Assembly: GCA_025997935.1 (NCBI GenBank)
Contig: BNVG01000027.1
Span: forward strand, 1-20,146
Direction of reading: 5' to 3'
Length of the DNA stretch: 20,146 nucleotides
DNA from: Synergistales bacterium
GTDB lineage: Bacteria; Synergistota; Synergistia; Synergistales; Aminobacteriaceae
Shown here one piece after another: positions 8,930-16,588 of the stretch. The notes under the pieces were generated by a model. That model was not told the DNA's origin and searched no databases. It saw only the letters and a program-made list of their open reading frames with translations. The stretch's first letter is position 1. Each line of letters begins with the position of its first letter. The translations under genes were made by a program, and so were the position numbers.

Positions 8930-10549
8930 TTGGCCGGCAAAACGGATTCTGTCTGGTGGGAAGGTGAATACGTCGATATGTTGCTCAAGGGTACTATCGA
9001 CGGAATTATTGTCTCAGACCAAGATGATCGCATCGTGCGTTGTAGTGATAGCTTTTTGCAGCTTTTAAACCTTCCGGACGAGTCTTCCGTCAAAGGGCGG
9101 ACTTTTCAGGAGTTGTACGAGTTCTTCGGAAGCGACTTTTTGATCGATAAAATCGAGGAGTTCCGTAAAATGAGCCGCGAGAGTTGCAAACCCGTCATGA
9201 CGTATCCCAAAATAAATTTCCCGGGTTCGACTTTACGCTCTTATAGAGTTGTGATGATTCCATTTTTTGACAAGGATGGTGTTTATATGGGCTCTCAGAC
9301 CAGCTATCGCGATGTTTCCGACATGATGGACATGGAGGATGAATTGACAAAAACCCTGTTGAACGCCACGCCTATGGCTTGTTCGTTTTGGGACAAAAGC
9401 GGCAAAATGCTCGACTGCAACTTAGAAGTGCTGAAGATGTTCGGCATCTCTCAAAAATCCGATTACATAGACCATTTTTACGATCTCAGCCCCGAGCGTC
9501 AGCCGGACGGAACGCCGACGGTCGAAAAAGCCAAAATGCTTATCAAGGCCACGTTTGAAACGGGTTATCAGCGTTTTGAATGGATGTATATGACGGCGGG
9601 CGGAGAACAGCTTCCCGTAGAGACGACTCTTGTTCGCGTTCCGTATAAAGACAGTTACGGACTTGCGGCCTACTCGCGCGACCTTCGCGAGATCAAGGAG
9701 AAAGAAGAGGAAGCGCGTGAGGCCGAGATGCGCGTCCAGGCCATGCTCGACTCCATGCCCTTAGCCTGCTTAATCAAGAACAGAGAAGGCGAAACGGTCG
9801 ACTGCAACAAGGCCCTTGTTGATTTGTTCGAGTGCAAAAGCAAGGCGGAATATATCGAGAACTTCAAACGCTTCATGCCAGAATATCAGCCGGACGGCAC
9901 AAAAAGCGAACTGAAAGAGAAGGTCTACTTGTGGCAAGCCCTTGAAACCGGTAAGAGCGTCTTTCGTTGGGAGCGCCGCACGAATAGCGGGGAAATTTTG
10001 CCGGTGGAGATGTGTTTGCAACGGGTGAAATGGAAGGATGAGCATCGTGTTGTCGGCTATATGCGCGATCTTCGCCCCATCGAGCTCATCGAGGGAAATC
10101 TTTTCCGCGCCATGTCGCTTGTGGAGCATTCTCCTCAGTTTGTCGTGTACGTCAACGCGGACGGCGACATAGAGTACATGAACCCAACGGTCCTCACGCT
10201 CTCGGGCTTTTCAAAAGAAGAGCTTCTTACGCAGGGGATGAGACTGATGTTCAGCTCGGACGATATAGTTCGGCTCAGCGCTGTCAGCATGTTGGACAAA
10301 TCCAATAGCGACGGGTATTTTAACTTTGAGATGAGCATTACATGCAAAAACAAAGAGCGCCGCGTCCTGTGGCTGTCCGCTTTTAGCGCTACTTTACGCA
10401 ACGGAAAGTCCGGCATTGGCATCACGGCGCGGGACATAACCGATATGAAGCGTCTGCAAGATGAGTTGAATAATTTGATTAAAGCCCAGGAACAGGCCCG
10501 TACTCAAAGCCGCGCTACGCAACAGCAAACCTCGTGGGTTATCGTGTAG
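8930..10549 (+). CDS. Four-PAS-domain protein without an output domain
   Basis: Putative cytoplasmic sensor of about 539 residues. The start is uncertain: TTG 8930 has GGTGA (8920-8924) at suitable spacing, while GTG 8921 lies too close to its AGG. Counting from GTG 8921, PAS-like units lie near residues 25-130 (GIIVSDQDDRIVRCSDSF), 145-260 (MACSFWDKSGKMLDCNLEVL), 280-390 (LACLIKNREGETVDCNKALV) and 398-510 (FVVYVNADGDIEYMNPTVL). Units 2 and 3 share a QPDGT signature and closely similar layout, which suggests duplication. No signal peptide or membrane helix is visible. After the last unit (GITARDITDMKRLQDELNN) comes a short coil and a Gln-rich tail ending TSWVIV. No His-kinase, GGDEF, HTH or receiver domain follows. 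It may bind a ligand and act through partner proteins, or be the sensor half of a decayed kinase. A terminator hairpin begins at its stop. Confidence 0.8.
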   Translation: MAGKTDSVWWEGEYVDMLLKGTIDGIIVSDQDDRIVRCSDSFLQLLNLPDESSVKGRTFQELYEFFGSDFLIDKIEEFRKMSRESCKPVMTYPKINFPGSTLRSYRVVMIPFFDKDGVYMGSQTSYRDVSDMMDMEDELTKTLLNATPMACSFWDKSGKMLDCNLEVLKMFGISQKSDYIDHFYDLSPERQPDGTPTVEKAKMLIKATFETGYQRFEWMYMTAGGEQLPVETTLVRVPYKDSYGLAAYSRDLREIKEKEEEAREAEMRVQAMLDSMPLACLIKNREGETVDCNKALVDLFECKSKAEYIENFKRFMPEYQPDGTKSELKEKVYLWQALETGKSVFRWERRTNSGEILPVEMCLQRVKWKDEHRVVGYMRDLRPIELIEGNLFRAMSLVEHSPQFVVYVNADGDIEYMNPTVLTLSGFSKEELLTQGMRLMFSSDDIVRLSAVSMLDKSNSDGYFNFEMSITCKNKERRVLWLSAFSATLRNGKSGIGITARDITDMKRLQDELNNLIKAQEQARTQSRATQQQTSWVIV

Positions 10550-10574
10550 GGGCGAGCCTCGTTCGCCTCGCCCC
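10549..10574. terminator. Hairpin between convergent genes
   Basis: GGGGCGAG (10549-10556) pairs perfectly with CTCGCCCC (10567-10574) around a 10-base loop, followed on the + strand by the T-rich GATTTATT. It lies between the ends of the PAS gene (+) and the ycsI-like gene (-), so it may serve both directions, though the T tract favours the + direction. Confidence 0.65.
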
Positions 10575-10582
10575 GATTTATT

Positions 10583-11386
10583 CTAAAACACCTCGTAATC
10601 CGAGTCGCGCTTGTCGGCTATAAACATATGCCCGGGCGCGTGAGTGATAGCGAAAGGCGGTTTTGACTGCATGACCATTGCCTGAGGCGTCACGCCGCAG
10701 GCCCAAAAGACCGGGACTTCACCGTCTTTTATCGTCACGGCTTCGCCGAACTCCGGCTTGTTTATGTCTTTGACGCCGATGGCCGCGGGGTTGCCTACAT
10801 GCAGGGGCGCGCCGTGCACGGACGGGAAGCGCGCCGTGCAAGTGACGGCCTTAACCACCTGATTGTAGGGAACGGGCCTCATGCTCATGACGGTGTTGCC
10901 CGAAAAACGCCCCGCCGGTATGCATGGCACGCTCGTGAGGTACATCGGGACGTTGCGGTCTTCCTCTATGTGACGAATGCCTATCCCCGCTTGAAGAAGC
11001 GCGCTTTCAAACGAAAAGGAACATCCAATCATAAAAGCGACCAAGTCGTCGCGCCACTCCGCCTTGATGTCCGTGGGCTCGCCGACGAGCTCTCCGTTTT
11101 TCCATATTCTGTACTTGGGAAGGTCTGTCCGCACGTCCGCTCCTGGCGCTATTAGTTTCGGCTCTGGACTACCCACCTCGGTCACGTCGAGGATAGGGCA
11201 TGGTTTGGGGTTGCGCGTAGCGTACAGCAAAAAGTCGTAGGCCCAGTCTTTCGGCAAAATTATCATGTTTGCCTGAGCGTGGCCAAGCGACACGCCCGAC
11301 GTGGGCGCCGTCCACTTGCCCTCTCTGATGAGTTGGCGCACTTCGCGGGCGCTCGTATGAGCTAAAGATTCGACTGTGTATGCCAT
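10583..11386 (-). CDS. YcsI-like putative hydro-lyase (DUF1445 / D-glutamate cyclase family)
   Basis: 267 residues, the usual family length, matching the PF07286 family (formerly DUF1445, B. subtilis YcsI). Recognisable conserved blocks are [20 protein letters not shown] (29-48), [20 protein letters not shown] (115-134), [20 protein letters not shown] (144-163), VVSMRPVP-like [10 protein letters not shown], and [10 protein letters not shown]. Family membership is clear; the exact reaction is not established for this branch. Context is informative: D-glutamate cyclisation gives 5-oxo-D-proline, and the neighbours handle 5-oxoproline. Its ATG shares a base with the pxpA stop (TAATG), so it is translated as the last gene of the pxp unit. 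GGGAG lies upstream of the start at a suitable distance. Confidence 0.88.
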   Translation of the reverse strand: MAYTVESLAHTSAREVRQLIREGKWTAPTSGVSLGHAQANMIILPKDWAYDFLLYATRNPKPCPILDVTEVGSPEPKLIAPGADVRTDLPKYRIWKNGELVGEPTDIKAEWRDDLVAFMIGCSFSFESALLQAGIGIRHIEEDRNVPMYLTSVPCIPAGRFSGNTVMSMRPVPYNQVVKAVTCTARFPSVHGAPLHVGNPAAIGVKDINKPEFGEAVTIKDGEVPVFWACGVTPQAMVMQSKPPFAITHAPGHMFIADKRDSDYEVF

Positions 11387-12150
11387 TATAAAGTCTCCCT
11401 CAATGGTTTTATTTCGACGCCCGCCGCTTCGAGCGCCGCTCTTACCGCCGCCGACATGTCCACGGCCTCTTTGGTGTCTCCGTGTAGGCAGATGGTGTCG
11501 GGCTTGAACTGAATCTCCGTGCCGTCGTCCGCCGTGACCGTACCCTTTACGGCCATCTGCACGACGCGCTTGGCGGCCAGCGCGGCGTCATGAATCACGG
11601 AGCCCTCTCTTGAGCGTGGCATGAGCGAGCCGTCGCTGAGGTACGCCCTGTCTGCAAAGGCCTCGGCCGCGTATTTCACTTTTGCGTCAAGCGCGGCCTT
11701 GTCGAACTCCGAGCCGGCGAGCCCCATCAGTATAAGCCCGTCCCCGCTGTCCTTTACCGCGGCGGCTATGGCGTCGGCCAATTTTCTGTCCTTGGCGGCC
11801 TGGTTGTACAAAGCGCCGTGGGGCTTGACGTGCTGGAGAGTCGCGCCCTGCGCCTTGCAAAAAGCCGCAAGCGCTCCTATCTGATATACGCAATAGTCGT
11901 AGACCTCCTGCGGGCTACAGGCCATGTTGCGCCGGCCGAATCCAACGAGGTCGGGATATGACACGTGCGCGCCTATGGCCACGCCGCTATCTACGCAGAG
12001 TTTCACGGTCTTACGCATTATGGACGGGTCGCCCGCGTGATACCCGCAGGCGATATTAGCCGACGATACAGACGATAAAACCGCTTTGTCGTCCCCTAAT
12101 TCCCAGGCCCCGAATCCCTCCCCGAGGTCGTTGTTCATGTCGATTTTCAT
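11386..12150 (-). CDS. pxpA: 5-oxoprolinase subunit A (LamB/YcsF family)
   Basis: 254 residues, standard length. With PxpB and PxpC it forms the prokaryotic ATP-dependent 5-oxoprolinase that opens 5-oxo-L-proline to L-glutamate in the cytoplasm. The family signature is intact: [14 protein letters not shown] at the N-terminus, [14 protein letters not shown] at 29-42, then [19 protein letters not shown] and [12 protein letters not shown], and near the end [11 protein letters not shown] 12150 has a strong AAGGAGG upstream. It is 23 bases after pxpC and overlaps the ycsI-like gene by one base. A truncated or mutated catalytic residue is not apparent. Confidence 0.95.
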   Translation of the reverse strand: MKIDMNNDLGEGFGAWELGDDKAVLSSVSSANIACGYHAGDPSIMRKTVKLCVDSGVAIGAHVSYPDLVGFGRRNMACSPQEVYDYCVYQIGALAAFCKAQGATLQHVKPHGALYNQAAKDRKLADAIAAAVKDSGDGLILMGLAGSEFDKAALDAKVKYAAEAFADRAYLSDGSLMPRSREGSVIHDAALAAKRVVQMAVKGTVTADDGTEIQFKPDTICLHGDTKEAVDMSAAVRAALEAAGVEIKPLRETL

Positions 12151-12173
12151 GGGTCAAAACCTCCTTCGTAAAA

Positions 12174-13139
12174 TCATCGCGTTCTGTAAGTCGCCCGCGT
12201 CTCGTGCAGTTTGCGTAAATTGGCCTCGTATTTCACTAACAAATCCGTGGCCTCTTTCTCCGTCACTCTTACGAAACGGACTTTGTCGCCTTGCAACCTC
12301 TGCGCGAGCTGCGCCGATGACCATGTGCTGACAACGGCTATTTTTGTGTAGCCGCCCGTCGTCTGCCTGTCGGCCATCAGCACTATCGGCTTGCCGTCCC
12401 CCGGCACCTGCACGGAGCCGTGAACTATGCCGTCCGAGACTATATCGGGGCCGCTCACATGCTCTATCACGGGGCCGTCGAGACGATACCCCATCCTGTC
12501 GATGTTCTCGGACACGGTGTAAGTCTCGCCGTAAAACGTCTTGACGCCGTTCTCCGTAAAAGCGTCTATCTGCGGGCCGTCAGACGCGTAAATAGGCTCG
12601 TCCTTGCCTCTCAAGGGGCGAAGCTCGGCGGGACAGACAAGCCCGGCGGATTTTCGCCAAAGAGGATTGGGTTCGCCTGTCGCGACGACGTCACCGGCGG
12701 CTAAGGCCCTGCCCTTGTACCCGCCGATTTTTCCCTTTGTGAACGTAGCGCGGCTCCCCATGACAAGGGGCACGTCCACGCCTCCGCTTATGCAAAGATA
12801 AGCGCGGCAGCCGACTGTCCCTACGCCCGTTATGGCGAGGCGCGACCCCTGCTTTACATGGTGAACCGTCCAGGCTAGCGCGGGCGAACCGTCTATATTC
12901 ATCTTGAGATCGGCGCCGCTCAGAACGACGCAGCGTTCTTCTGAGAAGACTATGGAAAGCCCAAAGAGCGTTACCTCGAGCGCGGCGTCGTTTTCGTCGT
13001 TCCCCAGCATGGCGTTGCCCATACGAAGCGAGAACTGATCCATCGGCCCCGAGACGGTCAGGCCCCTGAACTGGTGCCCCCATCTCCCCAAGTCCTGAAC
13101 CAGCGTAAGCATACCGGCCTTTTCAACCGTAAAGGACAT
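12174..13139 (-). CDS. pxpC: 5-oxoprolinase subunit C (KipA, biotin-dependent carboxyltransferase-like)
   Basis: 321 residues, AHS2/KipA family. It pairs with PxpB to form the ATP-using half of the 5-oxoprolinase; in B. subtilis the homologue KipA counteracts the kinase inhibitor KipI. Conserved blocks are TLVQDLGRWGHQFRGLTVSG (12-31) with PMDQFSLRMGNAMLGN, LEVTLFG, CYLCISGG-like AYLCISGGVDVPLVMGSRAT, and near the C-terminus IVLMADRQTTGGYTKIAVV. The start codon shares a base with the pxpB stop (TAATG), which supports tight stoichiometric co-expression. Confidence 0.94.
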   Translation of the reverse strand: MSFTVEKAGMLTLVQDLGRWGHQFRGLTVSGPMDQFSLRMGNAMLGNDENDAALEVTLFGLSIVFSEERCVVLSGADLKMNIDGSPALAWTVHHVKQGSRLAITGVGTVGCRAYLCISGGVDVPLVMGSRATFTKGKIGGYKGRALAAGDVVATGEPNPLWRKSAGLVCPAELRPLRGKDEPIYASDGPQIDAFTENGVKTFYGETYTVSENIDRMGYRLDGPVIEHVSGPDIVSDGIVHGSVQVPGDGKPIVLMADRQTTGGYTKIAVVSTWSSAQLAQRLQGDKVRFVRVTEKEATDLLVKYEANLRKLHETRATYRTR

Positions 13140-13894
13140 TACGCGTCGCCTCCTTTGCCCTGAGCGCGCTCAATTATCTTTTCGGGCTTATACCTGCCGG
13201 AGTCGACGTCGTTTTTGATGGCAAGATATTCCTTCTCTGATATGGCGCTGAACCTTATCCAGTCTCCCGCGTCGATGAGCGTGGGGTTCTCGCTGTTCTC
13301 CGGGTCGAAAAGCCGCAAGGGCGTGCGCCCTATCAACTGCCAGCCGCCGGGGCTGTCTATGCTGTAAGCGCCTGTCTGCTTGCCCGCTATACCGACGCTA
13401 CCCGCCGGAATGAGAACGCGCGGGCTTTTGAGGCGCGGCGTGGCGAGGCTTTCATCCATGCCTCCGAGATAACTAAAGCCCGGCGTAAAGCCAAGCATAT
13501 AACAATAGCAATCCGTCGATGTGTGCCGCTTGATAACTTCGCTCTCGTCCAATTTGGTATGTTCGGCCACATTACGCAAATCGGGTCCGTACTCTCCGCC
13601 GTAGACGACGGGCATAACCAAAACGCGTTTCTCCGTCGCGGCGGAGTCTTTCAGATTGGACAGCTCTTTACGCACAATATCTTCGAGTTTTTCGCGCGGC
13701 AGTTTTATCGGATCGTGATGAATGGACAGTGAGCGATACGTGGGGACAAACTCCCTGATACCGACTGTCTTTCGGATGGTGAGAGCCCGTCTCAGGTTTT
13801 GGAGCGCAAGATTTGCGGCCATCTCTATGCCGTCGGAAAACTCGACGACAAGACAGCTGTCCCCAGAGCCTAAAAATTTGGGGTTATCGTACAA
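13139..13894 (-). CDS. pxpB: 5-oxoprolinase subunit B (KipI, allophanate hydrolase subunit 1-like)
   Basis: 251 residues, AHS1/KipI family. It acts with PxpC in the ATP-dependent step of 5-oxoproline opening; in B. subtilis KipI also inhibits the sporulation kinase KinA. Key motifs are VVYGGEYGPDL (97-107), the hallmark GFTPGFSYLGG at 135-145, PAGSVGIAGKQTGAYSIDSP (163-182) and GGWQLIGRTP (183-192). The start is TTG 13894, preceded by AAAGGAG at 8 bases; a nearby ATG is in the wrong frame. It follows the transporter remnant by 37 bases and overlaps pxpC by one base. Confidence 0.94.
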   Translation of the reverse strand: MYDNPKFLGSGDSCLVVEFSDGIEMAANLALQNLRRALTIRKTVGIREFVPTYRSLSIHHDPIKLPREKLEDIVRKELSNLKDSAATEKRVLVMPVVYGGEYGPDLRNVAEHTKLDESEVIKRHTSTDCYCYMLGFTPGFSYLGGMDESLATPRLKSPRVLIPAGSVGIAGKQTGAYSIDSPGGWQLIGRTPLRLFDPENSENPTLIDAGDWIRFSAISEKEYLAIKNDVDSGRYKPEKIIERAQGKGGDA

Positions 13895-13931
13895 AGCCTC
13901 ATCTCCTTTCGGTGAACGTTCTTAAACGTTT

Positions 13932-14192
13932 TTATTTGAACAGATTCAATATACCGCTTAGAGAGTTGAACCCCATCCAACCCGTAAAGATGACCATGAG
14001 CACGCCCGACCAAATCATCCATGACGGATGAATGTAATCGCCGATTATATCCTTGCGCCTCGAGGCCAAAAGCACACAGCCTAAGGAGAGCGGGAGAATC
14101 AGACCGTTCAGGGAGCCGACGACGACGAGGATCTTCGCTGGGCTTCCGATGGTCACAAAAATAGCCGTCGATATAATTCCGTTTGGGATTTT
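13932..14192 (-). pseudogene. C-terminal remnant of an NRAMP-family transporter (YcsG-like)
   Basis: The last ~87 residues of an NRAMP-type membrane transporter, which is normally about 400 residues. Visible features are two hydrophobic helices and the family-like phrase VVVGSLNGLILPLSLGCVLL, then KDIIGDYIHPSWM and a final helix GVLMVIFTGWMGF. The frame stays open to an ATG at 14297, but the 35 residues before HKIPNG are not transporter-like and overlap the 3' end of the epimerase gene. No start with a ribosome site fits. In B. subtilis ycsG, an NRAMP-family gene, lies in the same ycsF-ycsI-kipI-kipA cluster, which supports this call. About 80% of the gene is missing, by deletion or by a chimeric join. 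Confidence 0.75.
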
Positions 14193-14239
14193 GTGGGGAG
14201 AAAGCCCCACCTCTTGTACTCTATCACACCTATATTGCT

Positions 14240-15196
14240 TTACTCCATATCTTGTATGCCGCTTTCCAAAGAGAAAATAGGCTTGTAATTCAGACAACTC
14301 CGCGCCCGCTCTATGGACGCGAAAGAGTGCGCTATGTCGCCCGCCCTGAAAGGCTCATGGACGCACCCGCTTGTCTGGCGGCCCAAGCGGTTTTTCAGAG
14401 TGGAAAACAGCTCGTTCAGCGTCGTTTTTTCGCCGCAGGCTATATTGAAAACCTGACCGGATACGTCGCCCGACGCGTTAGCGGCGAGCATATTCGCCGA
14501 CACGACGTTTTTCACGTAGCAGAAGTCGCGGCTCGACGTTCCGTCGCCGTAAATCGTAACGGGCGCGCCGTTCTTGAGCGCGTCTATCCAGCGGGGGATG
14601 ACGGCGGCGTAAGGCCCGTTCGGGTCTTGTCTCGCGCCGAATACGTTAAAATACCGCAGGCCCACGCATTGTATATGAGACGCGTAAATGCCGCTCCACG
14701 CGGCGGCGTACATCTCGTTTATGGCTTTGCTGAGCGCGTATGGCGAAAGGAACTTCGCGCGGACGGAGTCTTCTTCGCGGGATGGCAACTTCGCGCAGTC
14801 TCCGTACACCGCGCTTGACGACGCGTAAATAAAACGCCTCGCGCCGGCGTTTTTTGCGGCCTGTAACACATTGACAAAGCCGTCCACGTTGACGGCGTGG
14901 GTGAGAGCCGGGTCGGCCAAAGACCCCGGAACAGATACGAAAGCCGCGTGGTGCAAAACGATGTCCACGCCTTCGCAAGCTCGTTCGCAAACTGCCGGGT
15001 CGCGGATGTCTCCCTCTATGAACTCAAAGCGCGCGTTTCCTGTGCGCTTTTGAACCGCCGCCTCAATGTTGCGCGTGAAGCCCGAACTCAGGTTGTCAAG
15101 CCCCACGACGTCCTGCCCGGCCTCCATGAGCGCCTCCAGAATGTGCGAACCTATAAATCCCGCCGCGCCCGTTATGAGCCAGCGTTTTCCATTCAT
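14240..15196 (-). CDS. WbpP/TviC-like UDP-GlcNAc 4-epimerase, slightly short C-terminus
   Basis: 318-residue extended short-chain dehydrogenase/reductase that interconverts UDP-GlcNAc-type and UDP-GalNAc-type sugars (or their uronic acids) for surface polysaccharide. ATG 15196 has GGAGG upstream; an earlier start at 15286 would add 30 residues overlapping the preceding ORF. NAD-binding TGAAGFIGSH is at 9-18, the catalytic Ser in YASSSAVYG, and Tyr153-x3-Lys157 in SPYALSKAINE. The block RYFNVFGARQDPNGPYAAVI (181-200) followed by GDGTSSRDFCYV is the WbpP-type signature rather than classical GalE. The protein ends abruptly at SLESGIQDME, where relatives usually continue about 10-15 residues. The gene overlaps the preceding small ORF by 4 bases (ATGA). 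Confidence 0.88.
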   Translation of the reverse strand: MNGKRWLITGAAGFIGSHILEALMEAGQDVVGLDNLSSGFTRNIEAAVQKRTGNARFEFIEGDIRDPAVCERACEGVDIVLHHAAFVSVPGSLADPALTHAVNVDGFVNVLQAAKNAGARRFIYASSSAVYGDCAKLPSREEDSVRAKFLSPYALSKAINEMYAAAWSGIYASHIQCVGLRYFNVFGARQDPNGPYAAVIPRWIDALKNGAPVTIYGDGTSSRDFCYVKNVVSANMLAANASGDVSGQVFNIACGEKTTLNELFSTLKNRLGRQTSGCVHEPFRAGDIAHSFASIERARSCLNYKPIFSLESGIQDME

Positions 15197-15408
15197 TTTT
15201 CGGCAGCCTCCAAACACTTCTCTCGCGCAACCTCGATACCCGCAGTTTTTTGTCTGTTGAGAAACGCCGGGAGTCCGCGATGCCATTTCATATTGACAAA
15301 ATCGGCCGGCGGGCAGTCGGGGTCGGTGAGGTCTATCGGTTGGTCGCGTAAGGCTTCGAGCCTTGCTACTTCTTTTCTTTCTTCTTCAGTTGGTGCGTAA
15401 AAACTCAT
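15193..15408 (-). CDS. Small acidic protein of unknown function (71 aa)
   Basis: Not recognised as a named family. I start it at ATG 15408, which has GGAAGG upstream; a GTG at 15417 is in frame but lies within the ribosome site. The N-terminal half is charged and helix-prone (TEEERKEVARLEALRDQPID), followed by LTDPDCPPADFVNMKWHRG and an amphipathic tail. No signal peptide or membrane helix is seen. The pattern 'RLEAL-D-xx-ID-x-x-D' loosely recalls small antitoxin-type proteins, but no toxin gene is adjacent and I would not assign one. The stop overlaps the epimerase start (ATGA), and it begins 5 bases after the glycosyltransferase stop. That tight packing says it is real and translated with them. 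Confidence 0.7.
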   Translation of the reverse strand: MSFYAPTEEERKEVARLEALRDQPIDLTDPDCPPADFVNMKWHRGLPAFLNRQKTAGIEVAREKCLEAAEK

Positions 15409-15413
15409 AATAT

Positions 15414-16406
15414 TCACCTTCCTCGACGTGAGTCAGCTCTAAACAACCCCCCGTTATCGCCTCGCGCGCGATAACGCGCTACTTCATCATTCGCCTTTCT
15501 GACGCCGCGCGCCGCGCCCGCTATGTCGAGGCTTCGTGCCCTGAACAGGAGTTTCAGGACGGCGGCGTACATAAACGATTTGAACGCCAACACTAAGCAC
15601 GGTCTTTTGAGGCCCTTGGCGTCGCCATATATCGCGCCGAAGAGTAGGTGGAAGTTGTACCATTTTGACGCCGCCATGTTTTCGACGTCAAGCCGCGCGT
15701 TGCCCGCTGCGTAGTGCAGGAAATGGCCATTCAGAGCGTTTACAATCGAACCGCGCATTTTTTTGCGAATAAACAAAGAGAACGCCAAATCCTCGCCCAG
15801 AGCGTAGCCGCCGAAACGCTGAAATTCTTCGGGGAAAAATACGCCCATCTTCCTAAAGACATTTACATCGACGCCCATGCCGCCCCCGCTAGCCCATTCC
15901 ATATCGCCGCCCCTCGCCTCGTCGCTCCCGCCGTAGTTGTACAGAAATGAAGTCACGCCGTGGCGGTTCATGCCGAGAGCGCGCTTTAGTCCGTTCATTA
16001 AACGCGAATGGAGAGAGGGAGAATATATGGGCTTTTGAGGGATGTTGACTATCGTCGCGCCGCGCTCCGCGAACGTTCGCGTCACGCCATCCAGAGCGTC
16101 GGGCGAAAACTCCGCGTCGTCGTCCATAAAAACCGCAAAACGTGCGTCCGGCCACTTGTCTAAGGCGTAGAGAAGCGCGTCGTTGCGCTGAGAGGACGAG
16201 CCTATTCTCGGAGCGCGGAACCAAAACGCGTCAAAGTTCCAGGATTCTTTTTCAGTTATATCTTTTGTAAGCTCGTCGTCGCTTGCGTCCCAGACGACGC
16301 AGACGAAGTCTCTGTATACCGAGCGCGCGAGGCTGGGGAGCGCGTATTTTTCTATCGCCGCCGCGCGGTTTTTGGTGGGGATGATGACGACTATTTCAGG
16401 GGCCAT
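15414..16406 (-). CDS. Family 2 glycosyltransferase
   Basis: 330-residue GT-A fold glycosyltransferase that transfers a sugar from a nucleotide donor, probably in surface polysaccharide or protein glycan assembly. The N-terminal VVIIPTKNRAAAIEKYALPS (6-25) is the standard nucleotide-binding strand. The metal-binding DxD is seen as FMDDDAEF (DDD at 95-97), and the acceptor-side acidic motif as GYALGEDLAF (E205, D206). A long C-terminal tail (about 250-330) is basic and partly hydrophobic (FKSFMYAAVLKLLF), possibly membrane-associating. GGAGG lies 9 bases before ATG 16406. It heads a three-gene unit with the small ORF and the WbpP-like epimerase. Confidence 0.9.
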   Translation of the reverse strand: MAPEIVVIIPTKNRAAAIEKYALPSLARSVYRDFVCVVWDASDDELTKDITEKESWNFDAFWFRAPRIGSSSQRNDALLYALDKWPDARFAVFMDDDAEFSPDALDGVTRTFAERGATIVNIPQKPIYSPSLHSRLMNGLKRALGMNRHGVTSFLYNYGGSDEARGGDMEWASGGGMGVDVNVFRKMGVFFPEEFQRFGGYALGEDLAFSLFIRKKMRGSIVNALNGHFLHYAAGNARLDVENMAASKWYNFHLLFGAIYGDAKGLKRPCLVLAFKSFMYAAVLKLLFRARSLDIAGAARGVRKANDEVARYRARGDNGGLFRADSRRGR

Positions 16407-16439
16407 TGCGCCGTTCCTCCGAGTTACCGTTTTACGTAG

Positions 16440-16498
16440 ATTATACCAAACTAATTATACAATTTACTCATTCAGGCTCATGGCTCGTGAGGTATAAT
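16440..16498. promoter_or_regulatory. Divergent promoter region
   Basis: Three perfect TATAAT boxes occur in 60 bases: two on the - strand (complements of 16440-16445 and 16454-16459), facing the glycosyltransferase gene, and one on the + strand at 16493-16498, facing the secreted-protein gene. No convincing -35 box accompanies any of them, so which are used is uncertain. Confidence 0.45.
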
Positions 16499-16499
16499 C

Positions 16500-16567
16500 A
16501 AAAACGTATTTTATTTTTGATTTTTATTTTCTCGTTTTTGATTTTTGTTTTATTAAAATTTTTTTCT
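16500..16567 (+). repeat. AT-rich leader with a repeated T-rich word
   Basis: A strongly T-rich stretch between the divergent promoter region and the secreted-protein gene. The 12-base word TTTTTGATTTTT occurs at 16514-16525 and again at 16535-16546, spaced by 21 bases (two helical turns). It would form a U-rich untranslated leader if the + promoter at 16493 is used. No riboswitch fold is recognisable. Confidence 0.5.
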
Positions 16568-16588
16568 GTCGCGTGGGGTGATGTGAAT

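Noticed and set aside
13363..13894. Several antisense open frames opposite the pxp, gat and hppA genes
   Set aside because: They lie fully within well-recognised genes, have no family features, and are the usual shadows in GC-rich coding DNA.
14183..14818. Long + strand open frame opposite the epimerase
   Set aside because: The - strand frame carries the complete NAD-binding and YxxxK motifs; the + strand translation shows only low-complexity Arg-rich sequence.
15193..15408. Antitoxin of a type II toxin-antitoxin pair
   Set aside because: Only a loose N-terminal resemblance is seen and neither neighbour is a toxin; kept as unknown.
16406..16588. N-terminal extension of the secreted protein from ATG 16406
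   Set aside because: It would translate the promoter region and T-rich leader, and it hides a clean signal peptide that begins at ATG 16589 with its own ribosome site.
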